A stretch of DNA of 64,000 nucleotides from Hemileia vastatrix (Eukaryota > Basidiomycota > Pucciniomycetes > Pucciniales > Zaghouaniaceae). Shown in pieces: positions 29,936-42,936 of the stretch. The first letter of the stretch is position 1. Each line of letters starts with the position of its first letter. Both the position numbers and the translations under genes were made by a program. The DNA is taken from assembly GCA_030280995.1 (NCBI GenBank), contig JASXTE010000002.1, positions 26,323,683 through 26,387,682 of the forward strand, written 5' to 3'. The notes under the pieces were generated by a model. The model made no database searches and had not been told where the DNA came from. It saw only the letters and a program-made list of their open reading frames with translations.

Positions 29936-32336
29936 ATGGCTTCTGGACCCTCTTTCTCTAGTGGTGGTAGTGGCACTGTTGGTGCTCCTGAGGATGGTAA
30001 TCCTCCTGTTTCTTTTAGGCCTTCTTTCAGGATCAAGTCCAGGAAGGGGCCTATGTTTATGGGGGAGGATGTGAAGTTGTTTCTGGAGCTGTTTGAGGCT
30101 TCTAGGAATGTGGATGGTGCTTCTCATCTGGACATGGTGAAGCAAGTCATCTTCTACATTGGTGGCAGGGCTCTAGTGAAGGAGGTTTCTGATATGGAGG
30201 GTAATAAGAGAAAATTTTGGAAAAGGTTGTGTCTGCAGGTGACAGACAGGTGGGGATTCAGGTACTCTATGGTGGATCTCAATATGATTACAAGTAAATG
30301 GCAATCTTTTGGAGGTTTGGGCAACCTCCATACTTATAGAAAGTTTCTAGCTCAGTTAGAACCAGTAATGGACTATTTGATGGATATGCAGGAGTTGGAG
30401 AGTAATGACTCTGTAAGGGATATTTTCTGGTCTTCTTTGTACAGGAATGTCAGAATTGATGTGCTGAAGGAGTTAACAAGAAAGGATAAGATGAAGATTC
30501 TTCCTAATGGGAATCAGAAGTTGCCTGCTCTTTCTGTGGTGAAGGAGTTTGTGGAGGGTCATCTGAAACTGTTGTAAGTAGATTCTTGCCAAAAAGCTAG
30601 GACTAAGTATGTTAGCAAGGTCAGTGAAGCTTTTGCTGAACATGTGGAGGAATCTAGGAAGAAGGAAAGTGTGGACAAGGGAAAGGCTCCTGAGAAACCT
30701 AAAGAAGTTGACCCTGTGGTAGAGCATTTGGCTGATCTGACAAAACAGCTACATATTTTTGTTCAGGAGGCTCAGAAGGCCAATAAGGCTCCTTCTTAGC
30801 CTAGAGATTTTGATAGGAGGGTTGGTAGGATTGATCCTTGGGTCTGCTCTTATTGCAGCAGGAAGGGCCACAAGTCCAATTATTGTTGGGCACTGAATAG
30901 GGATGTGTCTTAAGGGAAGGTGGAATTTGATGGGAAAGTGTTCAAGTTCACAGATGGTTCTCTTGTGAAGCCTAATGATGGTCAGGCTCCAGTGGACTTG
31001 GTCAGGAGGAGACATAATGTCAACTCAAGGAGGCCAAGGTTTGAAGAGTTGCCTAATGAGGCTTCTTCTTTGGATAAAGATGGAGATGATGGAAAGGAAA
31101 AGGGAAAGGAGGCTAATAGAGTGTCATTAACATCATCCTTTGGTGGTTTGGAGTTGTATTATTGTGGTGGAAAGTCAAGTTGGGAATGCTTGGCTGGTGT
31201 TTATGACATGGAAGCAGGAAAGGTGGGAAGGCCTAAGAGCAGTTCTCAGTCCCAGCCAAAGCCTAAGGCTTCAAAGGTGGATCCTAAGCTGAGTGCAGCT
31301 AGGAAGAAGTACACCAAAGAGGAGCTTTATAAAATGCAGAAAGGTATGGAAGATATGGGCCCCCCTAGTTTTGGAGCATTGGACATGAATGGTGAGCCAA
31401 TACCTATGGATGTTGATTCTGACTCTGAGGAGGATGTCCCTTTGGCTTCATTTCCAAAGCCTGCTGGAGTTAGAGGGTCTGGTGAGGGATCTGGTTTGAT
31501 TCCTGTTGAGGGAAAATTTGTTGGTGGTTTTGGTCCTCAAGAATCTTCTAGGACCAAGGTAGTAAAGCAAAGAGCTCACTTGAGAGGCCAGTGGTTTCTG
31601 GCCAATTTAATGTTATGGACTCTTTCCTGAAAAGGATGAATCAGGGTCAGGTTTCCCTTAATTATGGGGAGTTGTATGCTATCAGTCCTGGGTTGGCTGA
31701 TAGGCAGAAAATGTTGTTTACCAGGAGAAGGGTTTCTTCTGGGGAGGTAGAATACATTTGTGATTCTGCTGAAAAATTTGGTTAGGGGTTGGAAACTCAT
31801 TTCTCTGCACCTCTGGGTTATGTCAATGTCACTCTGAAGGCAGGGAGGCTAGGGCATTGGTGGATTGAGGTTCCCAGGTTAACCTGATCTCTTTGTTTGA
31901 GGAAAATCATCTGGGCCTCCCCATCAAGACAGGTATTAGTGGAAATTTAAGAGGTATTGATGGCCATGACACTGAATTGGTTGGAACATCTGAGTTTGTG
32001 AAGTTGGATGTTGGTGGAGCCTCAGGGAAGGTTCATTTTTATATTGCCAAAGGAATAGTAAAAGCTGTTTTGGGTGAGACATTCTTGATGGATTTTCATG
32101 AAAGAATTGGTTACCAGTTTGATGTGGGAATAAGTTTGGAGTTTACTGATGAAGATGAAAGGAGGCTTTACATGAGGTTATCATCTCCTGGAGGAGATGG
32201 TTGGGAGACAAGGCCTGGTTTGTCTTCAATGTGCCAGTGCATGGCTTGTTGTAGGAGAAGAAGAGAAGTGGGTGCCACCTCTAGTTTTTTGAAGTGTGGC
32301 TCAGGCTCTAGTGAGAGTCTGTCTTTTTTAGAGTGA
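29936..32336 (+). pseudogene. gag-protease of G2 (nonsense codons and frameshifts)
   Basis: The gag start ACCATGG is at 29936. A Gly/Ser-rich N-terminus is followed by the gag core (to about 30575), a zinc knuckle CSYCSRKGHKSNYC (about 30847-30888), a basic/acidic linker, and a retroviral-type protease. The protease DSG triad lies in the damaged stretch at 31855-31880 (GATTGAGG in place of a DSG codon set). Stops at 30575, 30797 and 30911 interrupt the first frame, and indels lie near 31575, 31785 and 31845. The final frame (31893-32336) ends with the U-UUU-UUA slip site. The CCHC knuckle indicates a nucleocapsid role in RNA packaging. Confidence 0.85.
32324..32330 (+). other. -1 ribosomal frameshift heptamer, G2
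   Basis: T-TTT-TTA is read TCT TTT TTA GAG TGA in the gag frame. Slipping by -1 enters the pol frame at GTG ATG AGG. The arrangement is identical to G1, with one sense codon between the heptamer and the stop. Confidence 0.7.
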
Positions 32337-35300
32337 TGAGGGCTGATAACCCTAGTGCCACAACCTCTCCCCAAGATGAGGAAATCCCAGGTTGTAGTAG
32401 GTCAGCTCCCTTGGAGATATACCAAGTGGATTTTCAACTTTCTCTTTTTAGTGTCTCTCTTCTCTGCAAGTATTCTTCAAGTTTTTTATCAAGTATCTGT
32501 TCTCTCTCAAGATTCACAATTATTTTTAATTCAAGTTCAAAAAAGAAGATTGGTTATACATCTTTATTTAAAGATATGCTGAAAAGCTATGGAGTGGTGA
32601 GATTGGGGTCTAAAAGTAAGTCCTCCCAGTTGTGCACTGCTAGGGTTTCTTCTAAATCTTTCAAAAACATTACTTTGGCCACATCTGTGAGCATTGGAGG
32701 AACCCCTGGTTATTTTTGTAGGATAGAAGAAAACTCAAGAAAATAAAATAAAAATTTCAAGATAATTGAAGAAAATCAAGAAAAAAATCTGAAGATAATC
32801 AAGAAAGAAGAAAAGATTAATTTTTGTGAAGATCATCAAGATTGATTTTTGGGCCTCCAGAATGGGTTAAACTGCACAAAATTTTGAAGAAAGAAGATAA
32901 TGAAGATCAATTTTTGGGCCTACAGCATGAGGTTAAAGTGCACAAAAGTTTGAAGAAAGAAGATCATCAAGATCAATTTTTGGGCCTCCAGCATGAGGAT
33001 AAACTGCACAATTTTTGAAGATGTGATTCAGAAGATGAATCAATATTTGAAGATTTAGAAGATGGAAGTGAGGATGAAGATGCAGAATTGTGGAAAAGTT
33101 TTGGTGTGGTGAGATTGGGTAATAAAAGTAAGTCCTCCCAATTGTGAAATTATAGGGTTTCTTCTACACCTTTCAAAAACATTTCCTTGGCCACATATGT
33201 GAGCAATGGGGAAACCCTTGGTTTTTGTTCCAGGTCTGGTGGTAAAGATTTCCTGAAGATCCCTCAAGTTGAAGGTGGAGCTGCAAAGTATAAGAAGGTA
33301 GTGCAGAAAATTAGGCCTGCCAATGAGCCTATGCCTGTAGTTTTGAATCCTCCTTTAAAGAGACCTCCTTTGTCAAGAGATACGTACTGTACTTCTCTGG
33401 TGAAGAATCCTCCTGATTTTGTGGAAACTGCTAGGGTGACTATGGAAAGGTTGAAAGTTGTTAATTTTGGTCCTGATGGTTGTTTTTCTGATCAGGAAAA
33501 GAAGTTGTTGTTGCACATTATTGTGCTAAGGGAGAAGGAGGTGGAATTTGTTAAGGAGGAAAGGGGAATATTGAAACACTCTTATGTGGAACCATACTTG
33601 ATTGCTGTGGTTTGCCATGAACCTTGGAAAATAAAACCTATTTAAATTCCAGCTGCTATCAGGGATGATTTTGTGGAGATTGTTAGGGAAAGAGTCAGGA
33701 GTGGATTATACAAACAGTCATAATTTAGTTACTAAAGTCTGGTTTTCTGTGTAAAGAAGAAGAATAGGAAGCTGAGGGTGGTGCATGATCTTAGAGCCTT
33801 GAATAGAGTCACTATCAAGGATGCTGGGATGCTGCCAAGTGCAGAGGACTTTGTGGAAGCTTTTGCTGGAAGGGTGTGTTATGGTCTGGGTGATATTATG
33901 GGTGGTTATGATGAGAGGGAACTTCACACAGATTCACGGCCACTTACAATGTTTGAGACTCCTCTGGGAAGATTTCAGCTCACTAGGTTGCCTCAAGGAG
34001 CAACTAATTCAGTAGCAGTATATCAGGCACAAATGGCTTGGATTCTACAGGAAGAGGTTCCTACTCATGCTGGTATTTTTATTTATGATGATGGAATCAA
34101 AGGACCATCCACTGATTATGGGAAGGAGGTGCTGAAGGAGAAGCCAGGTATAAGGAGATTTGTTTGGGAATATGCAATTACTCTAGTGAGAGTATTTTTT
34201 AGGATTGAAGAGGCTGGTTTGACCATTTCTGGGTCAAAGTTTTGTTGCTGTTTTCCTGCTCTGGAAATTTTGGGTCATGTGTTATGTAAAGAGGGAAGGA
34301 TTATGGCAAAGAAAAAGGTTAATAAAATTCAGTCATTGCCAAGGCCTAAAAATACTACTGAAGTCAGGGGATTTTTGGTGGTTTGTGTGTATGTCAAAAT
34401 TTTTAATAAAAAATTTTCTTCATTGGATTCATCTTGAAGGAGGCTGAGCAGGAAAGATGTAGAGTGGGTATGGACTGAATAATGTGAGGAGGCTTTTCAG
34501 AAGCTGAAGAAAGTGGTAGGTGAAGATATTTTTCTTCACAAGTTGGATTACGGTATGGAAGCTGGAAAAAAATACATTTGGCCATGGACCCAATTTATAT
34601 TTCTGCTGGTTCTGTTTTGTCTCAGGAAGATAAAACTGGGAGGGTCAGGCCAGTAAGGTATGAGTCTGTGGTATTTAATATGGTTCAATCTAGATATTCT
34701 CCACCTAAGTTGGAGTTGTGTGGTGTAGCAAAAATTTTGAAGAAGCTGAAAACTGTTTTGGGGGGCATAATTTTGAGCTGCAGGTGTATTTTAAATCTCT
34801 GGTTCAAATGATCAACACACCTAGTCTTCCAAATGCTCCAATGACTAGGTGAGTGGCAATTATTCAGCATTTCTCCTTTGACCTGATACACAAAACTGGA
34901 AAAACTTTTATGATGCCAGACAGATTATCAAGGAGACCACCCATAGATAAAGATTCAGACTCTGAAGAAGTTGATGAAGATTTCCCAGTGGTTAGAGACA
35001 GCACAAAGGGTGCTGAAGATTTTTCTAAAATCCCCCATGAGGCTAAACTAGAAGATTGTTCTCTCCTCCCCCAAGAGGTTAAACTGGCTTGTTCTGATCT
35101 TGATTCTGGTGATCAGGATGTCTTTGTTGATGAAGATGGGGCTTTTGTTTGGGATGGCTCAAATTTAGATAATGGTGTTTTTTTTAGTGAACTGGATTCT
35201 CTTATGATTCAGTGGAAGGAAAAGGATGTACCAAAGTTTAGGGATTGGTGTCCTGGTTGGTCCGGTCAAGTAGCTCATGTTCACACTGGTGATTTTGATG

Positions 35301-36617
35301 ATAGGATCATACCCTTGGATGTTGTGTTGTTGGATTTTGAAGATGAGACCTGGGGTCAGACTGGGTTTTATTCTACTATGGTTGAATATCTGTTAACCTT
35401 GAAGAGACCAGATATTTGTGATGATGATACTTGGGTGGCAATCAAGAAGAAGAGTCCTGGCTTCTATGTGTCAGGAAGGAGGTAGATGAGGAGATACATC
35501 ATAATCCTCAGGTTGTGGTGACTCAGAAGAAGGGTCAAGAGTTGGTGTTGAAGTCTTTTCATGAAAACCTTGGTCATAGAGGCTTTGGGGAGACTTATAG
35601 AAGAGTAGAAGACATATTTTGGTGGCCAGGTATGAAGTTGGCTGTGCAGGGTTGGGTTCAATCTTGTGAAGAATGTCAAAGGAGAATTCACTTGAAAACT
35701 AAAGAGGTTGGATGTGCTACTTGTGAATCAACTTTTTTTGGGAGAGTCAGTTTGGATGCTGTCCATAAAATAGAGGGCAGGTATAAATACTTGATTTTTG
35801 CTAGGGATGATTTGTCTGGTTGGGTTGAGGCAGTGCCTCTGGTTAATTTGACTGCCAAAAATGTGGCAGAATTTTTGAAGAAGGAATTGGTGTTTAGATA
35901 TGTGTTGATGAAGCTGGTGACTGTTGATGGTGGGCCAGAGTTTGGAGCTGAATTTAAAGAAGCTGTGGCAAGTATTGGCTCTAAAGTCAGGGTAGCTACA
36001 CCTTATTATCCTGAAGCTGAAGGCATGGTTGAAAGAGGCCATCAAGTTATCAAGAATTCTTTGGTGAAGATGTGTGGAGATAGTGCTGAAAACTGGAGGC
36101 ATTATTTAATTTTGGTGTTATTTGCTGATAGGGTCACTGTGAAGAGAAAAACTTTATATTACCCTTATGAGTTAATGTTTGGGCAGAAAGCTGTTCTACC
36201 AGTGAATTTGGAAGCCATCTCTTATCTTGGAATTGAGTGGGTTGATGTGTGCTCAACAGAAGATTTTATCTGTGCCAGGATGCAACAGTTGGAATGTAGA
36301 GAGGAATGTCAAGAGAAGGCATACTATAGAATGATTAAAATAAGAAAGAAATCAGTCAGATACTGGGACAAGAAGTTGACTCATAGACTCAGGAATCCCC
36401 TGAAAACTGGTTGTTTGGTTTGGTGCATAATAGAAGTTTGGAGAGTCAGTGGGGAAATATTTTTGCTGACAGATCGAATGGGCCTTACAGAGTAAGATCT
36501 CAGGTGTCTTGAGGTTCTTATGTTTTAGGAGAGTTAGATGATGCAGTCTTAAAGAAGAGAGTGGCTGCTTATCAGGTGAAGAAATTTTACCCAAGAGGCA
36601 CTAGAAGTGAAGAAGAT
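32331..36617 (+). pseudogene. pol of G2, decayed
   Basis: The domain order is as in G3: spacer, pre-RT, RT (about 33770-34400, with YGLGDIMGGYDE and LPQGATNS, but FIYDDG at the catalytic site where G3 has FIDDGG), RNase H (about 34450-34800), linker with PHEAKL/PQEVKL repeats (35030-35090), and integrase (about 35510-36560; HHCC finger, LDAVH, VTVDGGPEF, AEGMVERGH). Stops and frame changes occur near 32745, 33017, 33645, 33720, 34435, 34570, 34850, 35483 and 36415. In the spacer, the DNA repeats at 32862, 32915 and 32980 are degenerate members of the 22-nt hairpin motif in reverse orientation. Confidence 0.85.
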
Positions 36618-37826
36618 TGACTCTGCAAGAAGGAAAAACTATGGGCCATTCTTTAAATTTTGAATTTTGGTGATGATGTGCATCTGTTTTGTTGGAAAAT
36701 TATTTGTTAGAAGGCACCCATGGGAGGGGCTTCTAGATTTGATCTTGGCAAGTGGGGGGTTAACTGATGGGCTGGCTGCTCTATCAAAAGTTACCCCACA
36801 TTGTCTGTTTCCAACCCCATCTCTTAATTTGGTTGAACCCCAATATTGGTTTTTCTTCACAGGTTTTAGTACTCTATGAGTCTTAACTGGAAATTCTTTT
36901 GGTCTTCAAGTGCTGGACTCTTCATGCTTATGGGTTTGGTTTATTGTTTTGGGTGTTGTGTTTTTTGCTAGAAGGTTCCCATGGATGGCTTCTAGATTTT
37001 ATTTTGTAAAGTGTGGGGGTAACTGATGAGCTGGCTGCTCTGTAGAACAGTTACCCCATAATGTGTGTTTCAAGTATTTGTTTGGTCCTAGTTTAATCCT
37101 AGTTCTGGTTTTTGTTATTCAGGATTCAATTCCACTATGAATTTAAACTGGCTTGGGACTGGCTTCTTTGGTCTATTTGTATTGGTGGTGGATCACTGGT
37201 GGTCTCCCATCATTTTTAATTATTGGAGGGAGCCCAACCAGTGATCAATTCCTTGGACTGGAATTTCTATGTAGCCAGATTTTTTTTTCTTTTTCTTTCT
37301 TTGATTTTTTGTGTCTATGGTTATGTTAGATAGTAGTTTTAGATTTTTTTCTTTTTTTCTTTTTTTCTCCTTTTCCTTTTAATTTTTTATGGGGGGTCAT
37401 TAGGATATAAAGAAGGAAAAATCACAAATTACCTTATATGGTGTCGCCACATCAGGGTCACCCGGATGTGGGCAAGCATTGGTGGGGAAAGGCTCATCAA
37501 TTGGCCGGGCAATGGTATCTTATTTTTTATCCTTATCTCATTTTTTTTATTTACTTTAATTTCTATTCATTTCATTTTATCTTTATTGATATTTTTTATC
37601 TCAATTCCTTTAAAAATTATTTAATAGTGTATCCACATAAAGGTGCACTTTGATGTGGGTAAGTTATCAGGGGATCAGCTAATCAATTGCCTGGGGGATA
37701 CCATTTGTAATTATTTTTTATTTCATCTTATTATTATTCATTTCATTTTAATTTCTCTGCTCTCATATTTTGATGGGCAAGTTTGTTTAATTATTTTCAA
37801 GTTTTTTTTAGTATATTAGTAGTTTA
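36618..37826 (+). other. post-pol structured noncoding region of G2
   Basis: Two tandem hairpin modules carry GGGGGTTAACTG...AGTTACCCC-type (36754-36797) and GGGGTAACTG...CAGTTACCCC (37015-37057) stems. GATCACTGGT...ACCAGTGATC (37191-37246) forms a 10-bp stem with an inner CTCCC/GGGAG pair. CCACATC...GATGTGG occurs at 37447-37471 and, in variant form, at 37633-37658. Sequence between the hairpins is T-rich and poorly conserved. No gene was seen. Confidence 0.65.
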
Positions 37827-39326
37827 TGTCAGCCAGTATATCCCCAGGACTAAGTAAAAAGTGCTTATAAGTTATTTTAAGCATGTGAACTATACAGGGG
37901 AACAATAGTTGAGAGTACACAAACAGTATACATAAGTAAATTTATGATAATATACAAAATATGCCATTATAACACCTTATATACATGCATATATCCACCT
38001 TTTATAGGTCTTATGTACTTAATATTAAGTTGGAGTATGTTAGGGTAATCTTAAGAGCCTTAAGTATAAGGCTACATAATTTTTAAGTACACTTAAAGAT
38101 GTTAAATTCATTGTTTTATGCAAAAAACAAGAAATGCACTTTATTTAACTTAAAAGTTGACTATATGTGCTATAAAATCGAGAATATCGAAATTGCGCTT
38201 TTACAGATCAATTTTTCTCATTTAGGACCATTGATTTGGCTACTTAAATGCATAAAAATAAAACTTTTCAAATTTGGTATTTTTTATGCCAGAAATGGCT
38301 TCTGTGTACTGGCCACATACTGCCTGCATTTTTCCTGTGTGAATAGCTTCATTTTTAGCAAAGTTAGCTTTTTCACACTATAATTACCCCACATTCTATG
38401 CCCACTGTGGGGAAACACACTAAAATAGGCAAGAGGCACTTATTTAGTGTCCTAGCTTAATTAATAATGCATTGACCCTCTTTATATGCACTAATTTCAT
38501 TAATAACCTCACTCTTGGAACCTTATTTCACTACCATGCTAAATTTGCCTAAAATTAATCAAGGATTTACCCTTGCAAGCGCCTGCCAAGGACTGCATGT
38601 AGTTACTCCACATCTCACACCCTTTTTTGGGTTTCTAGGTGGTTTCTCAGTCAATTTTGGTTATTTTTGAATGGGAATTTCACATAGTATAATGTCAATA
38701 TTAGCCCCTTCATTTCTACAGTGAATCCCCCTTATTATTAAGCTATTATTAGCCTTAAAAAGTCCCCTTCAGTCTTTTATATTATTGTTTTATACTCATA
38801 TACTCTCTTTTTGTCTTTTTCTTTAATTTTGATGGATTTCCCTTATTATTACAAGATTTTTATGGTTGTTACTATTCTAATTATGTCATGGGTTACTGTG
38901 GATGTTGATGGGAATGTCTACTAGTTGTTTTGAGGCGTCATTAACTGTGTATTGGATGGTACGTCAAGGGAATCATTGGGGAACTCAGTGTGTATAAAAG
39001 GAGGAGGTTTTTGGGTCTTGTTTCTACATTCTTTATCATTACAATTTACACCATATAAACACATCAATTACAATACACTTCAATTAGTACTTTTATAAGA
39101 CTTTTGAGTAGAATCTGAATTATTAAAATTTTATTTTTCTACCAACTACAAAGATTGTAACCCACATATAAAAATAGTGAGAATTATATTACTGAGACCT
39201 TTATTCTGAGTTATATTTTATTATTTGTTGGATTTATACTACAGTATTCATATAGGACCATTTAAAACTTCTAGACAAAGACTATTCAAGCTAGTTCATG
39301 TCCTTTTAGTTGATCTTAGCCTGACA
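37827..39326 (+). repeat. 5' LTR of E3
   Basis: This is 1500 bp from TGTCAGCC to CCTGACA. Its first 1334 bp match 50581-51914. A short 94-codon frame inside (38099-38383) is repeated in the 3' LTR (50853-51137). It has no known motif and is probably not a gene. Confidence 0.9.
38993..39000 (+). promoter_or_regulatory. TATA box in E3 5' LTR
   Basis: TATAAAAG followed by GAGGAGG lies at LTR offset 1166, with an identical copy at 51747-51754 in the 3' LTR. It probably drives the genomic RNA. Confidence 0.6.
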
Positions 39327-39915
39327 ATTGGGGACCTTTCCTCAAGAGTTCTGTTATAATCCAGTAAGTAAAAATTTCAAAGAAGGTACATGTAAATAAT
39401 ATCCCTATAGAAATATTTGGATAATTACAACAGGTTGGGGTCAGTTATATTGTGATTTCATAAAAAGAAGCCCTGTTATATAATAAAATTGTGATATTGA
39501 ATCAACAATTTTACCACTAATTTAACATAATATAATTGTTATTAGTGGGAGTCTTTCAATAGACCAATTAAATTTGTGTACTTTGCAGATAATAAACCAA
39601 TTAAACTGATTAATTTTTTTCATTTAAACAGGACTTTTAATCCCTTTCTATTGGTTTGTAATATTCATTTAATATTTTAAAAGAATCTTACTGACAGTTG
39701 TTTTCTTTTTAAATATAAAAACACAGCTACATATTGTAGACCAGTTAAATCAAGTGACCACTTAAAAAGTATATTTGACATTTGGCACTTAAAAATCCAC
39801 TTAATACCAATAAGTAAGCAATAAAATTTTCTTCAGTGGTATTAATAAATAATGATAAAACTCCTTTTTGAAGTTTTCATATCTAAACTTTCAATTCTTT
39901 AAATTCCATGTAAAA
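39327..39915 (+). other. E3 primer-binding site and 5' leader
   Basis: Two bases after the LTR comes TGGGGACC, comparable to TGGGGGCC in E2. The leader is AT-rich and shorter than in E2. It does not show the CAGTTGAC hairpin array seen there. Confidence 0.55.
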
Positions 39916-42900
39916 ATGTGTGACAACAATGACATTGTAAGTAATAAGGCAAGACCTTATAACTTAAGACCTAGAGCTGAGAGACCTGTTACAGGACATT
40001 CAAATGGAGGGCCAGGACTCTCCCATAATAAACAACACTCTACCAATGTCTCTGGAGGAAAGGGAAAAGCTTTTAAAGTAAGTTTCAATAAAGAAAACAA
40101 AAAATACATTACAAGAACAAATTAACTCCCTATCCACCCTACTGAACACCTTGACAATAAGAGTCAACAATATAGTGGACCAGATCAACAATCTAGAGAA
40201 AAGAGCAGATCAAGGTTTCATAGAAGTCAACCAAGCTCTAGTGGACATAAAGACTCAACCACCAACAGTGGAACCCAACAATTCCATAGCAACACCTACA
40301 GCCCAAGAGGAGGACCAAAAAATTACAGTAAGCAAATGGAAATGGGATTGGTATGCCCAAAACTACAACAATCCTCAACAGCAGGGCTCCAGCAGTCACC
40401 CTTACAGGGGAAAGGCAAGGAGAGGCAGGGGAAGTGGGATAAGACCTTGGTAAGTCATCCAACTCCTGATAGTCAATTGTATCAACTTGACAATAAATTA
40501 CTTATAGGTAATGAGATTGATTGGGAAATATTGGATATAATTGATAAAGATCTAAATGGTTATTCATTTGAAAAAAATATGTTAAACTTTTCTTTAAATG
40601 AGGACAATGTAAATAGTTTTATTGTTCACCAGGATAATACTATTAATGTAAAAGTGGAACCAAATGAATCAAATGATGAGTCTTCTGAGTTGGACACAGA
40701 AAAAATAGAATATTTTTTAAAAGAGAATCCAATGAAATCAAAAATAATAAGTAAATTATTATTGAGAATTGAAAAATTGGAAGAGTTCTCAAAAGAGTCA
40801 AACAATAATACAGAAAATGTATTATTACAGCTAACACAATCATTGAGAACCACAGCCAATAGATTAAAAATTATTGAAAATTCAAATGATGAATTAATCA
40901 ATGAGAATAAAAGATTAAACTCTGAGATTAGAAATTTAGAAAGTAAATTATAACACTCTCAGAATGTTATGGCTACCATTGAGGGACGTGTTAAATTATC
41001 TTTTTCAAATTTAAATGATACTCTAACTCATGTACCTGTAATAAAGGATAGGTTACAAAGAGTAGAAATAGAAGTAGCAAACATATTGAAAAATACTTAA
41101 AAAAGAAACAATTACACTTCTTATGTGGCAAGAGTACCTGTTTTCATGAAACATGCAAATGAAACACCAATGATGGAACATGAACATAGTGTCATGGGCT
41201 CTGAGAACAGTAAATCAGTAAAAGATGAAATAAATGATCATCTTTCCAAAGAAAGTGATTTACTGAATATTCCTCAGGTTAGGAAAGCAAAAAATAACCA
41301 AAAGAACTGGCCTAAGTTAGATCAGTACCCTTCTTTTGACGGGGATTCAAAATCTGATTGGCAGCAATTCATACAAAGAATTGATATCTTAAAATTTTCA
41401 TACAAATTACCTGAGGAGGAAATTACTTCAAAGTTAATATCTTTATTTACAGATGTGGCCTTATTATGGTTTGAATCTGTATTGAGTGAGGGAATTAATT
41501 ACTCCTGGAATGAATGGAAGTCACTAATTGAAAGGCAATTTGGTGGCCCAAAATTTAGAATCACTAAACAAAGATTGTATGAAAGAACAAGATATAATCC
41601 AAATGCTGGAGATGAACCCATGGGCTTCTTAATGAATTTAATAAAAATCATGAAAGCTATGGATCCAAAAATGGATTATGAAGAGTGGAAAGAAAAAATA
41701 ATATACTAGTTGCCTATAACAGTTAGAGACATTATTTTAGCTAGAACTGAAACCATCAGAGATACATCTGGGTTCATTAATATATGCAATGAGATATTAT
41801 TAAACCACAAGTATGAAACCAAGTATAGTAATTACAGACAAAGTGTTGACATGGTAAAACCTACTACAAGTAAATTACCAGTGGAGAAGAAAAAGCCTTC
41901 AGCTCCCCTTGTCCCTAAGAGACAAGAGAATAACACTTGTTAAAAATGTAACGAAACTTCGGTTAAGGGTCACACATGTAAGAAGAGAATAAATTTTATT
42001 GAAACCTCACAGAACTCTGAACCAAGTAATCATGAAAATGAGAACATTGAATCCAGTGAGGATGGTAAAAGTAACATATCTTACAGTGATGATGAAAATG
42101 AGATATTTGTATTAGAACTGGATATTATGTTCTTGAATGATGCTATACCTCATACAGACACATCTTCAACTTCCATAGAGGAAGCTGAAATAATTAAAGA
42201 TGTATCTCATGATACTTACAAAATAACACCTATCAAAGCACCTGTTATCATATCTGGAAAAGAAATGAATGCCATTTTTGACACTGGGGCTGCAGGTAGT
42301 GTAGTTTCAATTAATACATTAATGAAACTTGATAGTAAGTACCAGGAAGAACTAGAACCTTTTCAGACAAAGAACTGGAGGGGTTTTGGTTCAGTATCAA
42401 ATCCAATTGGCAAGTAAAAAACTGCTGTATTCTTTAAATATAATAATGGATATGTTAGAGAAGTTTGTGAATTTGTAGTAATGGATAATAATGATTGTAG
42501 TGATTGGTTTATTATTGGCAATGATTTATTGACAAAATTTGGCATTAAACTAGATCCTACAGACAGTTGTTTCACCATAGGCGTGAATGGTAAGAGAAAA
42601 TTCAAAATTTGTTCTGAAAATTCAGTGTATGCCATTTCTCCTAGGGAAGAACAACTGCAAGGTGGAAGAACCACCACTGAAATGGTTGAATTGGACAATG
42701 AAATCCAAAAGGCCTCTTTCAGTCCTCAACTCTCGAAAATTGATGAAGAAAATATTTTGAGATTTATTAAATCATATCCTATGGCATTTGCTCATGGTTC
42801 AAATGAACTAGGATTGGTCAAAGACCATGAGATGAAAATCTCTTTAAGCTGTTATTTCGATAATATTCCTGGCAGCTTGAAAAAAAACCCTCCCCAGAAT

Positions 42901-42936
42901 CTCCTGCAAAAAGGAAAGATATTGAAGACAATATAA
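39916..42936 (+). pseudogene. gag-protease of E3 (interrupted)
   Basis: ATG 39916 starts an Arg/Asn-rich N-terminus. Near 40078 the frame changes at a GTAAGT; this may be an intron or an indel. The next frame has a coiled coil, VSKWKWDW and a basic HPYRGKARRGRG stretch ending at TGG-TAA (40448-40453). A second coiled coil follows in another frame to 40953. The gag domain (41290-41709) is conserved with E2. TAG (41707) and TAA (41941) interrupt it, the latter at the zinc knuckle. The protease has FDTGAAGSVVS (about 42277-42310) and a further stop at 42415. Confidence 0.8.

Larger units (their letters stand above)
28725..37826 (+). mobile_element. Ty3/gypsy LTR retrotransposon copy G2 (3' part displaced by E3)
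   Basis: The visible part has a 5' LTR, primer-binding site, gag, protease, pol and most of the post-pol region. E3 is inserted at 37826/37827, within a stretch matching G1 just before its A-rich microsatellite. The G2 antisense genes and 3' LTR are therefore expected beyond E3 and G3, to the right of this window. Coding frames are decayed by stops and indels. Confidence 0.85.

Noticed and set aside
36618..37826. Post-pol region as an env gene, making family G retrovirus-like
   Set aside because: No shared open frame, signal peptide or membrane segment occurs in the pol sense. The real genes there are antisense and cytosolic or nuclear in character.
38099..38383. 94-codon frame repeated in both E3 LTRs (also 50853-51137)
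   Set aside because: It is duplicated only because LTRs are copies of one template. It has no motif, and LTR promoter elements lie downstream of it.
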